Shown: positions 40,718-46,509 of the stretch, in pieces | Position numbering within the stretch: position 1 is the stretch's first letter | How the letters are laid out: every line of letters starts with the position of its first letter | Source of the DNA: Phascolarctobacterium sp. | GTDB taxonomy: Bacteria; Bacillota; Negativicutes; Acidaminococcales; Acidaminococcaceae | Assembly: GCA_020024105.1 (NCBI GenBank) | Contig: JAHHUH010000015.1 | Span: 1-46,509, forward strand | Reading direction: 5' to 3' | Length of the DNA stretch: 46,509 nucleotides | Notes under the pieces: model-generated | The model's database searches: none | What the model was told of the DNA's origin: nothing | What the model saw: the letters and a program-made list of their open reading frames with translations, nothing else | Made by a program: the position numbers and the translations under genes

Positions 40718-42159
40718 TGACTAAATATATTACCGTTATTGGTTTGGAAGTACATGCCGAACTGAAGACTAAATCTAAAGCATTCTGCTCCTGCTCTACT
40801 GAATTTGGTAGCGCTCCTAACACCCATGTCTGCCCCGTATGCCTGGGCATGCCCGGTGCTTTGCCTGTTTTGAACAAACAAGTAGTTGAATTCGCTATTC
40901 GTGCCGGTTTGGCTCTGAACTGCGATATTCAAAAATACAATAAATTTGACCGTAAAAACTATTTCTATCCTGACTTGGCTAAAAGTTATCAGATTTCTCA
41001 ATGGGAAGAACCTATCTGCTTAGGTGGTCACATCGATATCAATGTTGATGGTCAGAAAAAATGCATTGGCGTAACCCGTATCCACATGGAAGAGGATGCT
41101 GGTAAGCTGGTACACAGTGGTGCTACCATCAGCACCTCCGATTCCTCCGCAGTTGACTACAACCGCGCTGGCGTACCCTTGATTGAAATTGTTTCCGAAC
41201 CTGATATGCGTTCTGCTGAAGAAGCTCGTGCTTATCTGGAAAACCTGAAGGCAATTTTGGAATATACCGATGTCTGTGACTGCAAGATGCAGGAAGGCAG
41301 CCTGCGCTGCGACGCTAACATTTCCATCATGCCCGAAGGCGCTAAGGAATTTGGTACTCGTGCCGAAATCAAAAACCTGAACTCCTTCCGTGCTTTGGTT
41401 CGTGCCGTTGAATATGAAGTTGAACGTCAAAAAGAGATTCTGGAAGATGGCGGTCATGTCGTACAAGAAACCCGTACCTGGGATGATGCTAACGGCGTAA
41501 CCCTTTCCATGCGTTCCAAGGAAGAAGCTCATGATTATCGCTACTTCCCTGAACCTGACCTGGTTCCTGTACAATTGGATGATGCCTGGATTGAACGCGT
41601 TCGTGCAGAATTGCCCGAACTGCCGACCCAACGTCAGGCTCGTCTGGTAGCAGAGCATGGCCTGCCCGAATATGATGCTTCCCAGATCGTAGCCAGCAAG
41701 GCTATGGCTGAATACTATGATGAAGCTGTTAAGACCGCTAAGGACGCTAAGGGTGTTTCCAACTGGCTCCTTGGCGATGTTTCCGCTTACATGAACAACG
41801 AAGGCATTACCATTGCTGACTTTAAGGTAACTCCTGCTCATCTGGCTGAATTAGTTAACCTGACTAAGGACGGTGTGCTTTCCAGCAAGCTGGCTAAGAA
41901 GGTCTTTGCCGAAATGCTGAAGGAGGATAAATCTCCGAAAGCTCTGGTTAAGGAATTAGGTCTGGAACAGGTTAGTGATGAGGGCGCTATTCTGAAGCTG
42001 GTTGAAGAAACCCTGGCAGAAAATCCCCAATCCGTAGCCGATTACAAGGCAGGTAAGGACCGTGCCATCGGCTTCCTGGTAGGTCAGATCATGAAAAAAT
42101 CCAGAGGTAAGGCAAACCCCGGCATGGTTCAAAAAATGCTGAAGGAAAAAATGCAATAA
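40717..42159 (+). CDS. gatB: Asp-tRNA(Asn)/Glu-tRNA(Gln) amidotransferase subunit B
   Basis: A 480-residue GatB: N-terminal kinase-like domain (VIGLEVHAELKTKSKAFCSC, zinc Cys in CPVCLGMPG, GVPLIEIVSEPDM) and a C-terminal helical and YqeY-like tail (from about residue 295, ending GKANPGMVQKMLKEKMQ). With GatA and GatC it converts Glu-tRNA(Gln) or Asp-tRNA(Asn) to the amidated form. Translation is coupled to gatA. Confidence 0.97.
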   Translation: MTKYITVIGLEVHAELKTKSKAFCSCSTEFGSAPNTHVCPVCLGMPGALPVLNKQVVEFAIRAGLALNCDIQKYNKFDRKNYFYPDLAKSYQISQWEEPICLGGHIDINVDGQKKCIGVTRIHMEEDAGKLVHSGATISTSDSSAVDYNRAGVPLIEIVSEPDMRSAEEARAYLENLKAILEYTDVCDCKMQEGSLRCDANISIMPEGAKEFGTRAEIKNLNSFRALVRAVEYEVERQKEILEDGGHVVQETRTWDDANGVTLSMRSKEEAHDYRYFPEPDLVPVQLDDAWIERVRAELPELPTQRQARLVAEHGLPEYDASQIVASKAMAEYYDEAVKTAKDAKGVSNWLLGDVSAYMNNEGITIADFKVTPAHLAELVNLTKDGVLSSKLAKKVFAEMLKEDKSPKALVKELGLEQVSDEGAILKLVEETLAENPQSVADYKAGKDRAIGFLVGQIMKKSRGKANPGMVQKMLKEKMQ

Positions 42160-42257
42160 GAGGCTATTGGGGCCGGTATCCCATGGGGGTGGCCTCTGCT
42201 CCTTGCTTACTGAGTTGGGTATTCTGGAAAAATAATTTTTAGAAGTATAAAAACAGC

Positions 42258-42286
42258 TTGCGTATCTAACGGCTATGTGATACAAT
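42258..42286 (+). promoter_or_regulatory. Promoter of rpmE
   Basis: TTGCGT (42258-42263) and TACAAT (42281-42286) are 17 bp apart, 62 bp before the start. Confidence 0.7.
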
Positions 42287-42348
42287 TATTTAGCGTTAAT
42301 ATCGAATAAACATAAACATGTTAACAGTAAAGTGAGGTGCACAAGATA

Positions 42349-42552
42349 ATGCAAGAAAAAATCCAACCGAAATATCATGAAGTAAAAGCAACCTGCGCTT
42401 GCGGTGCTAGCTTTATGACCGGTAGCGTAAAAGATGAATTGCGCGTTGACGTTTGCTCCAAATGCCATCCGTTCTTCACCGGCCAACAACGCCAAGCAGC
42501 TGCTCGCGGCCGTATTGAAAAATTCAACAAACGTTACAACACAGAAAAATAA
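42349..42552 (+). CDS. rpmE: 50S ribosomal protein L31, zinc-binding form
   Basis: A 67-residue L31 of the zinc-binding (C+) type, with CACGASF and VCSKCHPFFTG supplying four Cys. AGTGAGG lies before the ATG at 42349; a GTG 12 bases earlier is rejected. The C+ form can serve as a zinc reserve that is replaced by a zinc-free paralogue on zinc starvation; no paralogue lies in this window. Confidence 0.96.
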   Translation: MQEKIQPKYHEVKATCACGASFMTGSVKDELRVDVCSKCHPFFTGQQRQAAARGRIEKFNKRYNTEK

Positions 42553-42559
42553 TTTACTT

Positions 42560-42596
42560 CACAGCAGAGCTCATAACAGGCTCTGCTGTGTTTGTA
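42560..42596 (+). terminator. Terminator after rpmE
   Basis: CACAGCAGAGC and GCTCTGCTGTG form an 11-bp stem with a 9-nt loop, followed by TTTGT. The T-run is short. Confidence 0.75.
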
Positions 42597-42627
42597 TCTA
42601 ATGCTTTTAAATTTTGAGGGAACCTTT

Positions 42628-43527
42628 ATGGAAAAAGAAAAATATAAAGTTGGTGGTCAGGCTGTTATTGAAGGCGTTATGATGCGCGGCAAGGATAAAG
42701 TAGCCGTAGCGGTACGTCAGCCTGATGGTGAAATTTCCGTTGACGTTAAACCCGTCAGCACTATTCGTGACAAATATCCAATTCTGAAAAAACCGCTACT
42801 TCGTGGCGTTGTGGTGCTTGTTGAATCCCTATGTGATGGTATGAAGGCTTTAGCTCATTCTGCCCAGGTATCTGGCGAGGATGAGGAACAGCTGTCCAAG
42901 ACGGATATGGCCATGACGATGCTCGTTTCCGCTCTGCTGGCGATTGGTCTTTTTATTGTCATTCCCACCTGGTCCATGCGCTTTCTGCATAACCTGACTA
43001 ATGATCCGGTACTGCTGAATCTGGCCGAGGGCTTTTTACGGATGGGGATTTTCCTAGCCTATATAGCTGCAATATCCTCCATGGAAGATATTCAGCGCGT
43101 ATTTCAGTACCATGGTGCTGAACATAAAACTATCTATACCTATGAAGCAGGTTTGCCCCTGGAGCCTAAAAATGCCCATGGCTTTAGTACCCTACACCCA
43201 CGCTGTGGTACTAATTTCCTGATGATCGTCATGCTCATCAGCATTTTTATCTTTACCTTCCTGGGTTGGCCTAATCTGCTGGAAAGAATTGCCTCCCGTG
43301 TGCTGATGATGCCCATTATTGCCGGTGTCAGCTACGAAATAATCCGTTTTGCCGGTAATCATGCCGAAAATTCCGTGGTCCATTTTGCTATTCTGCCCGG
43401 TCTTTTACTGCAGAAGCTGACTACTAGGGAGCCGGATGATGAGCAGCTGGAGGTAGCTATGGCTTCCTTAAAGGCTGTTCTGCCGGAGGAAGAAATTATT
43501 AAAGCAGGAGAAGTTGTGCATGATTGA
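42628..43527 (+). CDS. DUF1385 family membrane protein
   Basis: A 299-residue protein of the DUF1385 (YqhQ) family: VGGQAVIEGVMMRGKDKVAVAVR at the start, GVVVLVESLCDGMKAL, QYHGAEHKTIYTYE and HPRCGTNFLMIV in the middle, and ISYEIIRFAG-like GVSYEIIRFAGNH. About four spans. The function is unknown, with the HGAEHK..HPRCGT motifs suggesting a metal or catalytic site. In Firmicutes it commonly precedes prfA and prmC, as here. The ATG at 42628 has GAGGGA upstream, and the stop overlaps prfA by 8 nt. Confidence 0.92.
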   Translation: MEKEKYKVGGQAVIEGVMMRGKDKVAVAVRQPDGEISVDVKPVSTIRDKYPILKKPLLRGVVVLVESLCDGMKALAHSAQVSGEDEEQLSKTDMAMTMLVSALLAIGLFIVIPTWSMRFLHNLTNDPVLLNLAEGFLRMGIFLAYIAAISSMEDIQRVFQYHGAEHKTIYTYEAGLPLEPKNAHGFSTLHPRCGTNFLMIVMLISIFIFTFLGWPNLLERIASRVLMMPIIAGVSYEIIRFAGNHAENSVVHFAILPGLLLQKLTTREPDDEQLEVAMASLKAVLPEEEIIKAGEVVHD

Positions 43528-44587
43528 TAAATTACAAGCTTTAGAAGACAAATATCTGGACCTGGAAGCCCGGATTAGTGACCCGGACGTGATTGCTAAC
43601 CAGGCGGAATGGTTAAAATGTACCAAGGCCCATGCCAAATTGACTGATGTCGTTACTGCCTACAGGGAGTATCGTGACCTGGTCAAGGCCAAGGAGGAGG
43701 CTGAGGAAATCTTAACAGCCAACGAGGACGAAGAACTGGTTGGAATGGCTAAGGAGGAGCTGAAGGAGATTAAGCCTCAGCTGGTGGAATATGAGGAAAA
43801 GTTGACTATTTTACTGCTTCCCTCCGACCCCAATGATGACAAGAACGTTATCGTAGAAATCCGTGGTGGTGCAGGTGGCGAGGAAGCGGCTCTCTTTGCC
43901 GGCGTCCTCTTCCGCATGTATGTGCGTTATGCTGAAACCAAGGGCTGGAAAATAGAGATCATGGACTCTAGTCCCACCGAGCTGGGCGGCTTCAAGGAAG
44001 TGGTCTTCCAGGTGAGTGGTGACAGCGTTTATAGTCGGATGAAGTTTGAAAGCGGCGTACACCGTGTTCAACGTGTTCCGGAAACCGAATCCCAGGGTCG
44101 TGTCCATACATCCACTGTTACCGTAGCAGTGCTGCCGGAGGCTGAGGATGTGGATGTGGAAATCAATCCGGCAGATTTGCGTATAGATACCTACCGCGCC
44201 GGTGGTGCAGGCGGACAATACGTTAATAAAACTGAATCTGCCGTACGTATGACCCACATTCCTACTGGTATCGTGGCCCAGTGCCAGGATGAAAAATCCC
44301 AATTAAAGAACCGTGAAAAATGTATGCGCGTACTGCGTGCCCGTATTTTGGAAAAGGCTCAGGAGGAGCAGCGTGCTGCTACTGCCGAGGATAGAAAGAG
44401 CCAGGTTGGTACCGGCGACCGTAGTGAAAGGATTCGTACCTACAATTATCCCCAGGGTCGTGTAACGGACCATCGTATCGGCTTAACTCTCCATAAATTG
44501 GACACCATCGTCGATGGCGATATGGATGAGCTTTTAGATGCTTTGATTACAGCAAAACAAAGCGAACAATTGCGTCAGGTGAAATAA
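43520..44587 (+). CDS. prfA: Peptide chain release factor 1
   Basis: A 355-residue RF1 recognising UAA and UAG. The codon-recognition tripeptide is PET (187-189, of the PxT type) in QRVPETESQGRVHTS. The catalytic GGQ is at 231-233 (RAGGAGGQYVNKTESAVR). The ATG at 43520 has GCAGGAG nine bases upstream. It is followed directly by prmC, whose product methylates this Gln. Confidence 0.97.
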   Translation: MIDKLQALEDKYLDLEARISDPDVIANQAEWLKCTKAHAKLTDVVTAYREYRDLVKAKEEAEEILTANEDEELVGMAKEELKEIKPQLVEYEEKLTILLLPSDPNDDKNVIVEIRGGAGGEEAALFAGVLFRMYVRYAETKGWKIEIMDSSPTELGGFKEVVFQVSGDSVYSRMKFESGVHRVQRVPETESQGRVHTSTVTVAVLPEAEDVDVEINPADLRIDTYRAGGAGGQYVNKTESAVRMTHIPTGIVAQCQDEKSQLKNREKCMRVLRARILEKAQEEQRAATAEDRKSQVGTGDRSERIRTYNYPQGRVTDHRIGLTLHKLDTIVDGDMDELLDALITAKQSEQLRQVK

Positions 44588-45493
44588 ATGGAAAGCAAAC
44601 TTGTTTGGACAATTATGAAAGTACTAAATTGGACAAAGCAGTATTTCGCAAAGAAGGGCGTGGAAAATCCACGCCTGGATGCTGAAATACTGCTTTGTGC
44701 TGTTTTAGCTTGTGAAAGAATTAATCTTTACGTTGATTTTGAAAGGCCCTTAAGTGATGAAGAGCTGGCCCGGTTCAGAGGCTATGTGCTCCGTCGTGGC
44801 GATCAGGAGCCCCTGGCCTATATTCTGGGAGAGAAGGGCTTTATGCGTAACAGCTTTAAGGTGAACAGGGCTACGCTGGTACCTCGTCCGGAAACGGAGC
44901 TGTTGGTGGAGAATATTATCCATTTGGCTGAGCAGGTGGGGGGCGATGTAAAAATCTTGGATATTGGTACTGGTAGTGGTGCCATCATCGTCTCACTTTT
45001 GGACTATTTACCCCAGGCTAAGGGCGTGGGGGTGGATATCTCCCTGGAGGCCTTGACGGTGGCTCGGGACAATGCCCAGCGCATCGGCGTATTGGACCGC
45101 TGCGGCTTTATCCGCTCCGACGTCTTCAGCAAGGTACCCATGGATAAGAAATTTGACATTATCGTCTCCAATCCGCCTTATATTCCCGCGGCTGACATTG
45201 CAGGCCTGGCCCAGGACGTACAGCAGGAGCCCCGTGGGGCCCTGGATGGAGGCGTGGACGGCCTGGACTTTTACCGCCGGATTACGGCGGAGGCGGCGGA
45301 CCATCTGGTGGAGGATGGACTGCTGGCCTTTGAAATCGGTTATGACCAGGGTGAAGCTGTGGCTGCGCTATGTCGTGAGGCTGGCTTTAGCCGTACCATT
45401 GTTTTAAAGGATTATGCAGAATTAGATAGAATGGTCTTTGGGGCCAAAGAGGGTGGAAAATATGCAGACTTGTTATTGGAAATTACAAAATAA
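44588..45493 (+). CDS. prmC: Release factor glutamine methyltransferase
   Basis: A 301-residue PrmC that methylates the GGQ glutamine of RF1 and RF2 using S-adenosylmethionine. It has an N-terminal helical domain, then the Rossmann motif ILDIGTGSGAIIVSL (about 123-137) and the catalytic NPPY (195-198) in IIVSNPPYIP. It starts at 44588 right behind the prfA stop, with AGGTGA inside the end of prfA. The stop lies inside the next gene. Confidence 0.95.
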   Translation: MESKLVWTIMKVLNWTKQYFAKKGVENPRLDAEILLCAVLACERINLYVDFERPLSDEELARFRGYVLRRGDQEPLAYILGEKGFMRNSFKVNRATLVPRPETELLVENIIHLAEQVGGDVKILDIGTGSGAIIVSLLDYLPQAKGVGVDISLEALTVARDNAQRIGVLDRCGFIRSDVFSKVPMDKKFDIIVSNPPYIPAADIAGLAQDVQQEPRGALDGGVDGLDFYRRITAEAADHLVEDGLLAFEIGYDQGEAVAALCREAGFSRTIVLKDYAELDRMVFGAKEGGKYADLLLEITK

Positions 45494-46509
45494 TGCAGCT
45501 GACCAGGAAATTTTTCAGCAGGCAGCAGCTTTGATTAAAAAGGGTGAGGTGGTATCCTTTCCTACGGAAACCGTTTACGGACTGGGTGCTGATGGCCTGA
45601 ATAGTGAGGCTGTGGCGAAAATTTTTCAGGCGAAGGGTCGTCCCAACGATAATCCCCTAATTTTACACATCGCTCGTCTGGAGGATCTGGACCAGCTGAC
45701 CACCGGAGTCAATGCTAATGCCAAGCTGCTCATGGAGCATTTCTGGCCCGGACCCCTGACCCTCATTGTTAATAAATCCGCCATTGTTCCCGATGCTGTC
45801 AGTGCCGGTCTGCCAACGGTAGCGGTACGCTTTCCGGTAAATCCTGACGCGCAGGCCTTTATCAAGGCCTGCGGCTGTCCCATTGCGGCACCATCTGCTA
45901 ATATTTCCGGTAAGCCCAGTCCTACTAATGCCCAGGACGTGCTGGAGGATATGCAGGGCAAGGTTGCCGGTGTTATTGATGGCGGACACTGTGGCATTGG
46001 TCTGGAATCCACGGTAGTGGATACTACGGAGCCTGTTCCTATTATTCTGCGTCCCGGTGGCATTACCTACGAAATGCTGTCCGATGTTTTGGGTGTGGTC
46101 GAGATTGATCCGGCTCTGCAGGGCGACAAAAACTTTAAGCCCAAGGCTCCGGGTATGAAATATCGTCATTATGCCCCCAAGGCCCCTGTGTACCTGCTGG
46201 AGGGGGAGGCTGCGGAGCAGCTGCCCCAGTATGTGGCTCAGGGCCTGGCGGCAGGTCTGAAGCTGGGCGTACTATGTAGTGAGGCAACTGCAGCCCGTCT
46301 GCCCGTTGCTGAGCAGCTGCTGGTTTCCTCCTGGGACTCCAGCCCGGAGGCTCTGGCAGCCGACCTCTTCTACCTGCTCCGTGACTTTGATCGTACCCAG
46401 CCCCAGCTGATTTTAGCTGAGGGTATTGCCGAGCAGGGCATCGGCCTGGCAGTAATGAACCGGATGCGTAAGGCAGCCGGTTACCAGCTGATTACTTTAG
46501 TGGATGGAC
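45462..46509 (+). CDS. L-threonylcarbamoyladenylate synthase (Sua5 type), truncated by window end
   Basis: At least 349 residues and still open at the window edge. The N-terminal YrdC/Sua5 domain is clear: VVSFPTETVYGLGADG, AKIFQAKGRPNDNPLILHI, FWPGPLTLIV, VAVRFPVNPDAQAFI, APSANISGKPSPTNAQDV, and VDTTEPVPIILRPGGI. The linker PKAPGMKYRHYAPKAPVYLL leads into the C-terminal Sua5 domain. It makes threonylcarbamoyl-AMP for t6A37 of tRNA. The ATG at 45462 has GAGGGTGG upstream and lies 32 nt inside the end of prmC. It belongs to the prfA-prmC translation-factor operon. Confidence 0.95.
   Translation, partial: MQTCYWKLQNNAADQEIFQQAAALIKKGEVVSFPTETVYGLGADGLNSEAVAKIFQAKGRPNDNPLILHIARLEDLDQLTTGVNANAKLLMEHFWPGPLTLIVNKSAIVPDAVSAGLPTVAVRFPVNPDAQAFIKACGCPIAAPSANISGKPSPTNAQDVLEDMQGKVAGVIDGGHCGIGLESTVVDTTEPVPIILRPGGITYEMLSDVLGVVEIDPALQGDKNFKPKAPGMKYRHYAPKAPVYLLEGEAAEQLPQYVAQGLAAGLKLGVLCSEATAARLPVAEQLLVSSWDSSPEALAADLFYLLRDFDRTQPQLILAEGIAEQGIGLAVMNRMRKAAGYQLITLVDG

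Overview
The window looks like a chromosomal segment of a low-GC-phylum (Firmicutes) anaerobe, most likely a member of the Negativicutes (Acidaminococcaceae/Veillonellaceae-like). The reasons are indirect: PurR of the HTH plus phosphoribosyltransferase type, GatCAB, T-box and fluoride riboswitches, DUF1659/DUF2922/YvrJ proteins, FeoA/FeoB with a DtxR-type regulator, and consensus sigma-A promoters. The genus is inference. Nearly all of the window from about 5 kb onward has moderate GC and tightly packed housekeeping genes. The first 5 kb is strikingly AT-rich and looks like acquired DNA.

Region 1 (1-5.0 kb) is a restriction-modification island. A small HTH controller-like protein and two putative restriction-endonuclease genes run rightward and converge on two complete m5C methyltransferase genes and an 82-residue protein running leftward. 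Two methyltransferases with two nuclease candidates suggest an asymmetric recognition site. The leftward operon is driven by a promoter whose -35 hexamer is one unit of a tandem TTGACG repeat, a plausible phase-variable switch. Behind it lies about 870 bp without an intact gene. That stretch holds a perfect inverted repeat, a decayed protein remnant and three tightly spaced DnaA boxes.

Region 2 (5.0-15 kb) holds the small DUF1659-DUF2922-YvrJ cassette, a 3 x 43-bp tandem repeat, a metallophosphoesterase, a purine permease with adenine deaminase, DUF898 and a FeoB-associated Cys-rich peptide, alanine racemase, DUF523, a fluoride riboswitch with crcB, and a YitT membrane protein.

Region 3 (15-22 kb) is a co-directional housekeeping cluster: ispE, a GntR regulator, a nucleotidyltransferase, purR, glmU, prs, a polysaccharide deacetylase and pth. 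It links isoprenoid and cell-wall precursor synthesis, purine control and PRPP supply. Region 4 (22-28 kb) holds a HAD phosphatase, an alanyl-tRNA editing protein, a threonine-aldolase-like enzyme, DedA, methionine aminopeptidase, DUF805 and a TtcA-like thiolase.

Region 5 (28-32 kb) is a ferrous-iron locus (feoA, feoB, DtxR-type regulator). Here feoB carries two disruptive lesions, and the neighbouring GntR-family gene is broken by a nonsense codon and a homopolymer frameshift. Region 6 (32-46.5 kb) holds pcrA-ligA, a T-box-controlled branched-chain amino-acid carrier, gatCAB, rpmE, a DUF1385 protein, prfA, prmC and the start of a Sua5-type gene that runs off the window. I see no tRNA, rRNA, CRISPR array or transposase.
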